A stretch of DNA of 64,000 bases from Amyelois transitella (lineage: Eukaryota > Arthropoda > Insecta > Lepidoptera > Pyralidae), in assembly GCF_032362555.1 (NCBI RefSeq), contig NC_083515.1, positions 3,941,001 to 4,005,000 of the forward strand, written 5' to 3'. The translations under genes were made by a program, and so were the position numbers. Positions 37,946 to 49,660 of this stretch are shown piece after piece (positions within the stretch are counted from its first letter, which is position 1; every line of letters starts with the position of its first letter). The notes under the pieces are model-generated. The model saw only the letters and a program-made list of their open reading frames with translations. It was not told where the DNA came from and did no database searches.

Positions 37946-38969
37946 AAATCAGGAATAAGCATGAGTTATTGGTACATTACCATAGTAGAATTACTAAACA
38001 TCACGCTTTTTATCATTCAAAATCAATCTGCGTATAAATACAATAAAAATTATCTCATTTGAAATATATTTGATAAATGAAATACACAATACTCACCCAC
38101 GTATTTTTGTATTCCCTCATATGTATGTTCAGCTCTTTTGTTCCGCTAATTAAAAGTCATGTTGCTCGTGTCTCTTAAACATACAGCTTTTTATTTCAGA
38201 AAAAGGGAATGTGCTTCACCCGGAATTTAAGCAAATCATCCGCACAAATTACCTGCGTGATTAATTTTCAGGAACACGTTGAGAGATTTTATTAAGAAGG
38301 TATGGTTACTTGGCCACTGCAGGGTAATGTTTGTTGATAACTAACTTTTAAAAATTAAGTTTAAAGAATGAGCAAATCAAACCAAAATGAGAGAAGATCA
38401 TTGGCAGTAAATAAGGTGGTACCTTTCTCTCAAATTTTAAAGGTTTTCATCATACTTATATATTTACAAAATATCTTCTTAATTTAAGTGGCAATATAAA
38501 TTTAATTAACGCTATAAGTAATTTTAAAGGTGTGGATACACCTTCAAAATGAATTTTATTCAGCTAATACTATATGACAAATTTTTCTTAGTCTCTTAGT
38601 AATTTTATGAAGGATACATTTAATAAACGTTTAAATAAATAGCAAAGAAATGAATAGCAAATTACGTTATAAACTCTACTTAATGATGGATTGTGAGGCA
38701 GGTATCATTAAATTGGTCTTACGCAAAGGTGTGCGCCATTAGATCTATGTGTTACAAAAACTTTCATGTAAAATATAATAAATATTTTAGACTATAGAAA
38801 GATAAGTAAACATTTATTATCACTAAGAAAAAATTAAGATTAAAAAAAACACAAAAAGAGCAATTTCTATCAGTATTGGACTGATTTAATGGTAAAGGTT
38901 TAATTTTTCATTTCGGATAATTTGGTTTGCAACAACCGTATAAATGGACTATATGTATATAAATGTATA

Positions 38970-39008
38970 TTTGTAGACACATAACCAGATTACTTATGTG
39001 TCTACAAA
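38970..39008. repeat. Perfect hairpin, 15-bp arms
   Basis: Arms 38970-38984 (tttgtagacacataa) and 38994-39008 are exact reverse complements around nine bases. Confidence 0.9.
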
Positions 39009-39679
39009 AATTTTAAATAAATTATGTGACAGTAAAAAGTTATTGCTATAATTATTAAAATGCTACTTTGTAAATAAAAAATGGAGCATTACTTTAAAAT
39101 TACTTAGACTCACAAAAAATACTAGTATCAAACAAATTATCAGCAATCGTTCGTTTCGTAAGTGGAACCTAGGTCACATAGGTGAACTTCTTGTGGTACT
39201 AAGTGGTAAGAATCTAGTAATATTGCCAATATGTAAATCAATAAACCAAGTACATACATCAACTGTCAAAAGTAACCGCTAGATAGTAATTAAGTGGTGA
39301 TTAGTTACGTGTAGTTTATTATGTTAGTTGAAAACAAGAGAGAAAATTGAATTTACAAAATGATCAAAGTCTATGTGTCTCGCATATTCAAGAGGAACAG
39401 ATTTAAATAATGAAGTTATGCCAGCGATTTACTACATATCATTGTAATTTTTCGAATTCAAAGGTTTCATGTCTGACAATTCATTTCAACAGTAGATTTA
39501 GTATTCTGTAACCAAATATTCGACCTTTTACAAATAATTTTTATTGCCCTACTTAATTATTTCTCTTTAACAATGTTTAGTGCTTAGTTGACTTGATCGA
39601 TGCTTAAATGTTAAGATCGCAGGATTCCACTTGGTCATAATCACATAAATTAATATCATATAAAAAAAAATTCACGATT

Positions 39680-39905
39680 AATGCCTTTGTTGCGCAGCGG
39701 AAGTGCGGTGGATTGTGATACCGGGGGTCCCGGGTTCGAATTCTATCAGGGCATGATGAGAAACGAACTTTCTCCAAATTTCCTGGGTCTTGGATGTTTA
39801 TTTATTATAAAGTATAGTATCGTGAAGTTAGTATCACGTCATACAAATCTTGAAATTACTTCGCAGCTAACTCAATCTGTGTAATCTGCCCCGTATATAT
39901 TTATA
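39680..39905 (+). mobile_element. tRNA-derived SINE
   Basis: The head looks like a tRNA promoter: an A-box-like tgcgcagcggaagtgcggtg, then a good B box gggttcgaattc about 40 bases on. The body (tggatgtttatttattataa, gctaactcaatctgtgtaat, ctgccccgtatatatttat) is shared with a fragment at about 13708-13765. It is not a functional tRNA: no cloverleaf closes. Confidence 0.75.
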
Positions 39906-40078
39906 TTTATATCAGTATAACAACCTGACGTTAAACAATAATGAGTCCAAATGACTTCTGTTATTAGCTAAAGGAATTCCTATAACAAAACGTAAAGGCG
40001 TGGACGTTCGGATTCACTTGCCGATATTGGAAGAGCACGCACAAGGTGAAGCAACCGAGAAAGGGCAATCCGGAGCAA

Positions 40079-40108
40079 TATAAAACGGGGTACATCCTCG
40101 AGATCAGT
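40079..40108 (+). promoter_or_regulatory. Core promoter of cuticle gene 1 (TATA + initiator)
   Basis: TATAAAA at 40079-40085 and an arthropod-type initiator core TCAGT at 40104-40108. The TATA-to-initiator spacing is about 27 bases. The ATG is at 40171, giving a short 5' UTR. Confidence 0.8.
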
Positions 40109-40170
40109 ATTCCACAGACGGACGAACTAAGAGTTAGTTCAATTAGTACATAGTAATAATATTTTCAGTT

Positions 40171-42370
40171 ATGCTCGGTTTGGTAAGTTAAGGTTTAATT
40201 ATTAGTCGTAAATAATTATTGAAAAATTTCATCGCTGTACCCAAGATTTGTCTATACGTGATTGTGTTATAACTTTCGGTATTAGCATAAACATCAATTT
40301 AATAGATATATCATGCTTAGGATATGTAAACAATGAGAATAGTTTAACAAATTCCTTAAAAAACGTAAAAGCAACTCACGTGTCATAAATGATCAGTCTC
40401 TGGTTTTCAACTGAAAACAAACCCTAATTGGTTTCACATAATGTTCAGGTCACCGTGGTCTCCGCTCTCATAGCGATCAGCTCTTGCGGTCGCTTGGAGC
40501 CCCAATATCTTCCACCTCGACCGGGGGGTGGCGGCGGGGGCTATAGCGGATCAGGAGCTGGGGGGTCTTTCAGTGGGTCTGGTGGATCCGCTGGTGGTTT
40601 CGGAGCCGGAGGCAGCGGTGGGAGCGGGTTCAGCGGAGGATCTGGAGGAGCCAGTATCCCTATAACTAAGTTTGAAAACGTAAACAATGGTGACGGCACA
40701 TACCAATTTAGGTGGGAATACTTCTGTTATATCCTTTAGAACTGTTAATAATTCTATGACGCAATTCAGTGATACTGGTTGTTAATGTAAACTCAAAGTT
40801 CTGGACTTTCAGCAGCATTAGGATTATTCGTTAAAAAGAAATAATTGAATTTAGTTTAGTATGTATGAGTATATATAAAAAATATTCAATGATCAAGTGG
40901 AGGATTCGCTGCTCGAAATTTCCTTCGTAGAAATTAACACAATTTTAAATATTTCAGTTACGAGACTGGCAATGGCATATCAGCGCACGAAAGTGGCGCG
41001 CCCCGGGCCCAGGGTCCTGAAGGGCCAGCAGTGACCGCTGAAGGTGGATTCTCGTACCGTGCCCCCGACGGCCAGCAGATCGGCCTCACTTACACGGCGG
41101 ACGAGAACGGGTTCCATCCCGTGGGACCTCATCTCCCCACCCCGCCCCCAATACCAGAGGAGATCCTCCGGTCAATTGAGTTTAACAAGCGTAACCCGTC
41201 ATCGTAAGTATTATCTTAATTAAATCGGTCTTTCTCTTGTGTTGTCCCAATTCATAAATTTACTATATTTATACTTTAAGAAGGATTGGGATTGACGCCT
41301 ATTCTAGTTAAAAAATCCGTGAAAGTTTATCCTGGCAAATGGTGAGATCAAGGATACCCCTAGACGACGAGCTTGTAGCTTGCTTGGACCGTAGCAATGA
41401 GAAAGATTTAGTCGCTCTCTATCCTTTCCAGAAGGAAACGTTATTATATGAATGAATTTAAAAGTTTAATTATATTTTCTACATCATTATCGCAACCAGT
41501 GAGAATCTTATTACTTTTTGTTGCATTAGAAGATACAAGGATGCGATAAAAAAGTTGAATAACTGCCTATGTTGCAAATTTAAGCAATTTATAGAGTCTA
41601 ATTTTGAAGCACGTTTAATGCAACATTGCTTTTCAGATTAAATTTGTAAGTGCATGTTTGCAGTGAGGACTTACATTTTTAGAGGCAAATTTTAATTGTC
41701 ATTTGTCTTGTTCAAGTAATGCGCGTCTTAAAAATAATTTATTTATCCATTCCAAACTACTATTTATATCATATAAAATAAGTTTTGTTCTTTGTAACAA
41801 CCTCTTCACAGTTACAGCACTAAACCGTTCGTCATAAAATTAAAATACATAAGTAGACATAGTATAGAGTACGGAAATGGACATAGGGTACTTAAAACAC
41901 AGCCGGCGCCGCGGGTGAACGCTAGTGCACAATTAAGATTAATAAACACGATTAACAAACATCTAGCAATAGGTGTGTGTGGTACCTATTGCTTGATCAA
42001 TATGTTTATTAATCTTAATTGTGTAGGCAAAAATAGAAAAAAAAACTAGGACTACTCCATTTTTCCCACATGGATGTTGGTAAAACCGACTAAGAGATAG
42101 GGTTATAAACTTGGGATTCTTCTTTTAGGCGATGGTCTAGCAACCTGTAACTGTTTGAAGCTCAATTCTATTATTAACTCAAACAGCTGAACGTGGCCTT
42201 TTACTCTTTTCATGACTGTTTGCTCTGTCTACCCCGCATGGGATATAGATGGATGCACGGATATGTATGTATTTATCCAAAATTTCGTCTCTTTCAGCGA
42301 GGGCGCTTACAATGGCGGCGGTGGCTCCGGCGCTGGTGGTTCTGGAGGGGCCGGCGGTTACCGTTACTGA
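40171..42370 (+). CDS. RR-1-like cuticular protein, glycine-rich (cuticle gene 1)
   Basis: Exons 40171-40182, 40449-40711, 40958-41203 and 42298-42370 (TGA) join in phase to 197 residues. The tiny ATG exon (MLGL) followed by a signal-peptide exon ([14 protein letters not shown]) is the classic insect CPR gene layout. Residues 27-70 are a Gly/Ser-rich run. [11 protein letters not shown] leads into the Rebers-Riddiford chitin-binding region: about 93-158, with [38 protein letters not shown] and the aromatic positions in place. The C-terminus is Gly-rich, ending GGYRY. It is expected to be secreted and to bind chitin in soft (endo)cuticle. RR-1 rather than RR-2 is inferred from the lack of the longer RR-2 basic motif. 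Intron 3 contains a TATG-tailed repeat and a stem-loop. Poly(A) signals after the stop are only variants (AATATA near 42411). Confidence 0.95.
41928..42023. repeat. Nested inverted repeat in intron 3 of cuticle gene 1
   Basis: Outer arms 41928-41948 and 42003-42023 are perfect 21-bp reverse complements. Inside them a second pair (agcaataggt / acctattgct) forms a 10-bp stem around a GT-rich loop. Confidence 0.9.
42058..42272 (+). repeat. TATG-tailed interspersed repeat in intron 3 of cuticle gene 1
   Basis: Landmarks ttgggattcttcttttaggc, gatggtctagcaacctgtaa, acagctgaacgtggcctttt, tctgtctaccccgcatggga; ends about 25 bases before the last exon. Confidence 0.85.
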
Positions 42371-44198
42371 TCTCACTCATAAAAAAGCTCATCGGTAGAA
42401 TCATACAGAAATATAATAGAGATTAAGTTAAGAAATAAGTATTTGTCACTATGTCGTATGTTTTTGTGATTCCATACGCCCAATTGTCATTAAGATTCGG
42501 ACACAACAAAACTAGTTATAAATTTGAATTTATTTACATTTAAAATTGACTAGATTTTCTACGTAGTTCCATCAAGAAACCGCTAGAAATAACCCGACAT
42601 AATCTCCAATAGTTACAGAACAAATCAATTCTGTCAACGATTGGAAAATTATGTATACAAAAATAGAACCTATATCCAATACGAAAATATATATAATTAC
42701 GTATTTAAATCCGTGTAGATTCTAACAGTTCCAGAAATTCACCAAAACAAAATTTTACATGTTTTATTCTATTTATGGTTCGCAATTCCATTAACTACGT
42801 AGTTACCTAAAATATTACTGTCGCTTTAAGTTAAATACATAATGGCATTACAAGGTCTTTACTTGAATTCTCCAAAAATGTTTTAAGGCCAATCAACAGG
42901 GGATTATTTTTGTTAACGTTCCAAGAAATGACACTCCTGCAAATGTTACAATTTATTACAGAAGCACCTACTTACTTATTATTATTTTGATTGACTTTCC
43001 TTATTTTTAAGCTTAGAGCTTTCAGATGGTTCTATTGTTGAGCTGTGATTCTTCGGAAATAAGGACTGTGATACCACGATACGCAAATACGCACTTATTA
43101 ATTTATTTAAGCCTAATGCTAAGAAATGTACATAATAAAAATGCATGATAAATAAATACGTACTTTGATACCAATGACAAGTTTTCTTAAAACCCATTTT
43201 GAAAAATCTTGGAAAACATCTTTCAACATTCGCTCACAGACACTCACATCTCCTTATCCCTTCTATTTTCTAGGGATAAAAATTCCGCGCGTACAACACA
43301 CACACATGTCACGTCTCTATTTCTTACGAGATAACAGAGCCTCTATAAATCACGCATACCTACTAAATAATAAACAAATATTGAGAGGGATGTTGAAATT
43401 TGCTGGAAAACTAACTGTCCATTGCGATAATCATCAATAAATATTCAACTATTGAAATTAATGAAAGAAACACCATTATAACATTCCGTGCCATTTGACA
43501 GGCCCTGAAATATAATTATATCGGACATTTAATTAACGCAACGGAGTGGCGAGCCATCACGCGTCACGTTCAATTTTGTTCTAATATTGGAAATTATAGC
43601 GAAAGTCCCAATGAAAATACCGCATTGCTGTTTGAACAAATTAATTAGTATCTATTTTTAGTTTTTGGAAACAACCTTGCGTCTGTTGGTTATTTTCCTT
43701 GTATTAAATGCTATTTTTTCGGCAATAACTGTACCAGACAAGTTTCCGCTGCATGGAAACAAGATATACACAAATAAACAATAGGTTAAATGACGAAAAA
43801 GTCATGTAAACTTGTAAATAACATAATCAAATATCGTTCACTAAAAGGCGATATAGTATTTTTTTATGCACAGCTTATCTTCATAACCATATATTTGTTA
43901 CCACTTAATTAATGCTATAATACTATTATATAAATTTTTTATAATCTTGAGTGTTCTTTTACACTAGAATAAAATGAAAATCATAAAACTAGATCGATCC
44001 AATTTCGATTCTTTCAGTCTTTATGTACGAGTATGTTCTTTATCGATAGGCGTTTCTAAATAAGGCTTATATAATGGTCTGTAACCTTACATAAAGTAAT
44101 AGGTAGAAAATCCCGCCTACGCGGGTAAGGGGAATAATTAATACCAACGAAAAACTTTTGAAAAAATTTGCCGTTTCTTAATGGAGCGAGCTTGTTCA

Positions 44199-44330
44199 TC
44201 CTACTAATATTATAAATGCGAAAGTTTGTGAGTATGCCAGGATGTCAATATGGGTGTTTGTTACTCTTTCACGCAAAAACTACTGAACCGATTACGATGA
44301 AATGCGCAAAACTATTTTGTCGTCCTGACC
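44199..44330 (+). repeat. Interspersed repeat beginning 'tcctactaatattataaatg'
   Basis: Followed by gcgaaagtttgtgagtatg, actctttcacgcaaaaacta and ctgaaccgattacgatgaaa. A diverged relative is at about 12128-12240 (gtaatattataaatgcaaaa, accatggaaccgatttcaat). Open frames across it are not genes. Confidence 0.6.
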
Positions 44331-44657
44331 ATATTACAATCATAGTTCAAAGACTAAATTCATGCTTTATCCAAGTTTTGACCAAATGTGTTGTTTTTAC
44401 CAACTTATTACTCATGATAATGCTGGGCGCAATATAGACAGTTATTATTGCATTTTCTATGATGACAAAAACTAGACCACGTTTCTCCCGGCGTTACAGG
44501 TTCCGTCCTCCCTCTGGAGAAGTAAAACGGAGTCCATGTATGACCATTTAGGTGGATAAGTAAGCTTTATCTACTTTTCTAGATAATGCTTAAAATATGT
44601 AAGTACTACTATTTACCGACTAAAAAAGGTTTATTTCATAAATGCTCAATTTAAGAT

Positions 44658-44880
44658 TTAGATAGATAGATAAAACTCTTTATTGCACCATAAGAGTAAA
44701 ACATACAAAACAACACAAAGCAGATATAGATGGTACAAAGGCGGGCTTATCGCTAAAGCAATCTCTTCCAGTCAACCTTTGGGTGAAAAGAAACCAAACA
44801 GGAGATTGGCGTTGGCGCAGAGCAAGATAAATAAATGTTTGAACATAATAAAATACATACAGAATATATATCTATATATT
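44658..44880 (+). repeat. Interspersed repeat beginning 'gatagataaaactctttatt'
   Basis: Reads gatagataaaactctttatt, gcaccataagagtaaaacat and cagtcaacctttgggtg. A second copy starts at about 58914 (gatagatagactctttattg, caccatgag). Probably the 3' end of a retroelement; class not certain. Confidence 0.6.
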
Positions 44881-45806
44881 TAGGGACATTTTCTAAAAAA
44901 ATACAACGAAGTATCTACATGTTTTTGATTTCCATGGACAAAATCCAGGTTCACTTCTAAGTTAAACTTGTAAGCAAGTCCAAAAAATATAGTCTCTGCC
45001 TTAGGGTACCTTATGTATGCAAGTCTAAAAGTGGCTCTTAAAAAGAAATGATAAAATTTGGGGCATTAAAATTTCAAATGCTATTTGGGGAAAGGTAATG
45101 AATACATTGAAAATCGAGCAATCGAGCAGAATTCGAGATACAATTACGTTCACAGATGCAATCAGTTGCCCGCAGAAATACCTGAAGTAAATTTGCAGTA
45201 GGCGTGAGCAACGTGAACTATTAAGGTTTATCCATGTTCAATTTGCAGAAAAAGTACGTACATTTGCAGTCTTCAGACTGTGTTAAGGTTCTTAAGTATG
45301 AAGGCTTTTTTGTCTAAATTACATTAAAATGATACCCATACCGTTAATCGATTACGTACGGAAGTCATATAACTAATAGATAATAATTAACATTATGAGA
45401 AAATGATGACACGTGTACATGTTTTGTTTGTTGTTCCTGATTATGTATACAACTAAAGACTATTTCACGAATAATGCCAGGCAAATTTATTGCATAAAAT
45501 AATTAAACGCAATCAATGAATCTCCAAACCAAAATCTATTCATAGAATGTATTACATAAACTCAAATTCTTTATCTGAAGTTTTGAGAGGCACAGCGACA
45601 ACCTAGACCTTCAGGGGTAAAAGAGTGAAGCCACGGACGAATGCTAGTATACTGGAAAGGTGATCTTGCCAAATTCGTGGCGCACGCTACCAATCATCTC
45701 TCCACAGGGGGTGGCCGCGATGGAATGCTAAACACCATCTTTTCTGAACCCAAACTAATATCATCGATACCCTGAGTGATGTGTAGCGATGGGAGGGCAA
45801 CACTGA

Positions 45807-45840
45807 TATAAAAAGATTGCCCGCTTTACAGACATCATTC
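45807..45840 (+). promoter_or_regulatory. Core promoter of cuticle gene 2 (TATA + initiator)
   Basis: TATAAAA at 45807-45813 and TCATTC (fits TCAKTY) at 45835-45840. From the TATA start to the initiator A is 30 bases. The ATG is at 45876. Confidence 0.8.
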
Positions 45841-45875
45841 TTTCAACAGCTTTGTTCAATAGATCAGCATCCGAC

Positions 45876-47333
45876 ATGAGTTCTTTGACGGTATACTATT
45901 TTTAATTTGTATATTTTGAAGTATCTTTATCAATGCTTTTGTTTAATCACATTTTAATGAATATGGAATATTTCGTCTTCAAAACAATGAACTCATTTCA
46001 ATAGTCAGCAACATAATAGTTTTAGAATCTATGGTTTAAAAAAGGCCAAGACACAGTCATTTTTGGGAATTTTGTTGCTATAGGTAATATGCATTTACAT
46101 AGATTATTGCAAATTTAACATCATATAATTTGGGGTTAGAGGAATTACAGATATTTGTTTTTTTTATCAACAAGTTTTATATATTTTTTTCTATAGATTG
46201 TATCCAGCCTAGCCTTATTGGCAATCGTATCGGCCGGACAGTACCATTCGCAGTACAATGGCGGGTTCGGAAGCGGCGCAGGCGCAGGTTTTGGCGCCGG
46301 TTTCGGATATAGCGGCGGCGCTAACATTCCCATACTGCGGTATGAAAACGTGAACAACGGCGATGGCACTTATAGATACAAGTAAGGTTTAGGATTTTTC
46401 TTTATTAAGACTAAGAATTTTATGTAGAAAGAATCTACACAGCTAATTCAATCAAAAAGTGTTTTAATAACTAACATACTTACACATACATAAATCACTT
46501 CCATATCCCTTACGGGGTTGACAAAGCTAACAGCTAACAGGTATAGAGTGGTCCTATTACAAAATGCCGGGAACTACACGGACTTATCCTAGCCACAAAA
46601 AATACCCAATGATAAATACTAGAATTAAGCACCTGATTTACCCAATCCGGGATCATGGGATCATCACACCTAGTAATTAATATTAGTTAAGTTAAGCTTG
46701 TTATCTAATAACATTTATAACCCACAGTTACGAAACTGGCAATGGCATCTCAGCACATGAGAGTGGCGCGCCAAGGGCCCCGGGACCCGAGGGCCCCGCG
46801 GTGACAGCGGAGGGCGGATTCTCGTACCGCGCCCCCGACGGCCAGCAGATCTCACTCTCCTACACGGCGGACGAGAACGGCTTCCACCCAACAGGTTCCC
46901 ACATCCCCACTCCACCCCCCATCCCTGAGGCTATCCTTAGGTCCATCCAGTTCAACAGGCAAAACCCTTCATCGTAAGTAACATCGTATCTATATTTTTA
47001 CAAATTTAGGACTACAAATTAAATCGTCTACAATGGCTAATTATTTAAAAGCATTATAAAAAATTTAACAATTGTAATGGACTTATGTATTAATTCGCGG
47101 AAAAAAACAGTTTTTCTTTCTACATACGGTAACTTTACTTGCTCTTCTGTTATCACACAAATCGTTCTGAATCTGTAAATCAACAATCAAGGTTACATTC
47201 CAACATTCTCAGCTCTAAATTTATATCTTACGAACAATATTATCAAAATCAATATCACACGATAACATTGGTTTGTTTCAGCGGAGACGGGTATTACAAT
47301 GGTGGGAGATACAATGGAGGCTACCAGTATTGA
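45876..47333 (+). CDS. RR-1-like cuticular protein (cuticle gene 2)
   Basis: Exons 45876-45890, 46197-46381, 46728-46973 and 47282-47333 (TGA) give 165 residues. MSSLT plus [13 protein letters not shown] forms a signal peptide, with likely cleavage after VSA at residue 18. A Gly/Ala/Phe-rich linker and [12 protein letters not shown] precede the Rebers-Riddiford region at about 68-133: [38 protein letters not shown]. The C-terminus is Tyr/Gly/Asn-rich ([16 protein letters not shown]). Introns sit at the same codon positions and phases as in cuticle gene 1. AATAAA signals follow at 47374-47379 and near 47432. It is expected to be a secreted chitin-binding structural protein of the cuticle. Part of exon 3 is almost identical to cuticle gene 3 (see findings). 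Confidence 0.95.
46480..46580 (-). repeat. TATG-tailed interspersed repeat, both ends with the middle deleted
   Basis: In intron 2 of cuticle gene 2. The tail side (cttacacatacataaatcac, ccatatcccttacggggttg) is joined almost directly to the 5' side (tagagtggtcctatt, atgccgggaactacacgg). Confidence 0.75.
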
Positions 47334-47694
47334 GACCACGATCCCACATCAACGATAAGGACTGTGATAAACAAATAAATATATTTATTCCCTAGCAATG
47401 TCAGATGCATGTTATGTAAACTGTAAAAGGTTTAATAAACTAATATGACAATTACGAAGCATTTTATTTGATTTTCATATAATAAAGCCCAAACATTAAA
47501 AACCTTTTTCGAGGAAGTTTCGAAATTACAATACAAGTTTTAGTGGTTTTAATATAACTATGGATGTTATCTGGTACCTAGTTAACGTATGATCAAAATC
47601 ATATTAGTTATGTACATTACCAACAGAGCTAAAAGCTGATAATTTTTTTGTTTTTTTTAAAATTAACTTTAGCTTAATAGTAGTACTTACAATA

Positions 47695-47830
47695 TTTTTC
47701 ATATCTCTGCAAAGAAGCCCGGGGTATGCCTTTGACCATGGATCCTAGATTGGGTGAGTCAGGTTTTCACACGAAGCGACTCCCATCTGACCTCCGCAAC
47801 CTTTGCAGTTACCTAACCCGTTTATTTTAA
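47695..47830 (+). repeat. Second dispersed repeat family, copy
   Basis: ggatcctagattgggtgagt, caggttttcacacgaagcga, ctcccatctgacctccgcaa, cctttgcagttacctaaccc. Confidence 0.75.
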
Positions 47831-48177
47831 ATAAACGTATAAGTAAAGAATGAAGAGATATATATAATATGACTAACATTTCTATTGACAGGTTGTACTC
47901 AAACTGTTTCATTTCAACATAACGCGAAAAATTATGGGTTTTCATTGTGAACCATTTATATCTAAAATAAAGTAGATAATGCCACTGCTCAAAAATTGTG
48001 GTTTAAAAAAAATATTCTTCTTTCAATTAGAATATTTTTTTATCATTTGAAATAAATAAATATTTTCATGAAAGTAAATTTGTAGAGTAGAAAAAATGCA
48101 ACCTTAACTTAATTGCGTTATAATCAACAAAAATTCCTAAGAGTGTCCCATTCGGTAGCCTGTGTTCCTATTACTTA

Positions 48178-48420
48178 CTTTCTTCTTCTTCCTCCCTAGT
48201 CACGTTTACATGCTCGCCTCCCTGGAGAGGTTTAGGGAGGTGACTACCGCACCCCTGGCTCCTCAGTCCTAGGTAAGATTTTGACCACGATCCTCGATTG
48301 AGTAAGTAAGGTTTTTATACGAATCGACTCCTATATAACCCTAGGTTCCCTTAGAAAGGTTGCAACCAGGTTGCAAGGTTCGCAACCTTTCTAAGGGAAC
48401 CTAAATTACATACGGAATAT
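48178..48420 (+). repeat. Second dispersed repeat family, longest copy, ending in a foldback
   Basis: Starts in a pyrimidine run, then ctggagaggtttagggaggt, gactaccgcacccctggctc and cgattgagtaagtaaggttt. It ends in a perfect inverted repeat: arms 48342-48363 and 48382-48403, 22 bp each, around an 18-base spacer. The arm sequence itself belongs to the family (aggttccc...aaggttgc). Confidence 0.75.
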
Positions 48421-49133
48421 TGTTACATCTAGTTCCTGAATGTGCAGGATTCCCCACAGTGTTTACCCTCGCCGTATACCATTAAACATTTAAAAGATAC
48501 TAAATTAAAGTTAATTTAAAGTCAAATACTAATAAATCACGTCTACTTAGCGGAAATTATAGGTGTACAAATTAACCTGCTTTGAAGAAATTGTAAACAA
48601 AATGGTGTCAAAATGATTGACGTTAATATCACGGGAAAATTAATTTAATGTTCCACTATGTAACTTTGATAATAATTTCAGATTTCTCTTGTAACTTGTT
48701 GAACTAAGTTAGGCGAGCTTTAATAGTTTGGCGAATTTCTAAGGATTTATGTAGAACTTGCAAACGACTGCCCACGTAGTAACTAGTAAAATTAGGTGGG
48801 GACTAGGGAGGGATTGGTTACCGATAAAGTTATACCTGTTGCACGTTGTGAACAAGGTGTATTTAGATAAATTTAGCATAAAGACTTAGGGATATAGGAC
48901 CCACTTTATCATATTGTACACTGAGGGGCAAATTAATGGTCATCATCTCATCTTTAGTTTTATAACTTGTGTTATTTTAATTAAGTGGATACTCTAAGAA
49001 TCTGTGTCATACTTATTACCGTCAACTGTTTACATTATTAGTCACCTATCTATGGTGCAACTTTTAACTCTCACTTAATATTGCGTGTTAGTCATATGCA
49101 TGCATTTTTTTTCTTTCCATGTTATGGTTTAAT

Positions 49134-49382
49134 GCCGTGTGGTTCCCGGCACCAATACAAAAAAGAATAGGACCACTTCATCTCTTTCCCATGAATTTCG
49201 TAAAAGGCGACTAAGGGATAGGCTTACAAACTTCGGATTCATTTTTAGGCCAGCAACCTGTCACTAGTTGAATCTCAATTCTATAATTAAGCCAAATAGC
49301 TGAACGTGGCCATTCAGTCTTTCAAGACTGGTGGCTCTGTCTACCCCGCAAGGGATATAGACGTGACCATATGTATGTATGT
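49134..49382 (+). repeat. TATG-tailed interspersed repeat, full-length reference copy
   Basis: Complete unit: it begins gccgtgtggttcccggcacc, passes gtaaaaggcgactaaggga, gcaacctgtcactagttgaa, agctgaacgtggccattcag and ctctgtctaccccgcaaggg, and ends atatagacgtgaccatatgt in a TATG run. No ORF. The TATG tail and frequent 5' truncation suggest SINE-like or LINE-mobilised origin; I cannot name the family with certainty. Confidence 0.92.
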
Positions 49383-49505
49383 TGTGGTTTAATTCAGGGC
49401 TTCAAGTTCAAATGGAGACATGTATGATGAAACATTGACTTTAACGCTGAAGAATTTCAAACACATATTTACTTTTTTTGTACATGTATGGTTTTGTGTA
49501 ATTAT

Positions 49506-49660
49506 GATGTTTGCCATGTGGTTACCGACACTTCAGAAAAGAAACACTATATCTCTCGCATGAATGTCGTAAACGGTGGCTAAGGGATAGGCTTATAAAC
49601 TTGGAATTCCTTTTGTAGGCAATGGGCTAGCAGCCTGTGACTATTTGAATCTCAATTAAC
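49506..49660 (+). repeat. TATG-tailed interspersed repeat, 5' part
   Basis: Diverged copy: gccatgtggttaccgacact, ggctaagggataggcttata, gcaatgggctagcagcctgt, then ends within gaatctcaatt. Confidence 0.8.

Larger units (their letters stand above)
33105..40078. other. Intergenic region between gene B and the cuticle cluster
   Basis: No supported gene. It holds a tail fragment of the TATG-tailed repeat (34621-34690), a Helitron-like element with a nested LINE end (35758-36589), a dispersed-repeat copy (37795-37945), a hairpin (38970-39008) and a tRNA-derived SINE (39680-39905). The frame at 34969-35169 has no recognisable domain. Confidence 0.6.
42371..45806. other. Intergenic region between cuticle genes 1 and 2
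   Basis: AT-rich, no supported gene. It contains a repeat fragment at 43308-43345, a Helitron-like or related 'ctactaatattataaatgcg' repeat at 44199-44330, and a 'gatagataaaactctttatt' repeat at 44658-44880. Confidence 0.6.

Noticed and set aside
37578-38062. Overlapping plus-strand open frames (70-96 codons)
   Set aside because: Part of the stretch is a dispersed-repeat copy and the rest has no coding signature.
39680-39760. tRNA gene suggested by A-box-like and B-box-like sequences
   Set aside because: No cloverleaf can be drawn, and the downstream body is that of a SINE, so it was called a tRNA-derived SINE.
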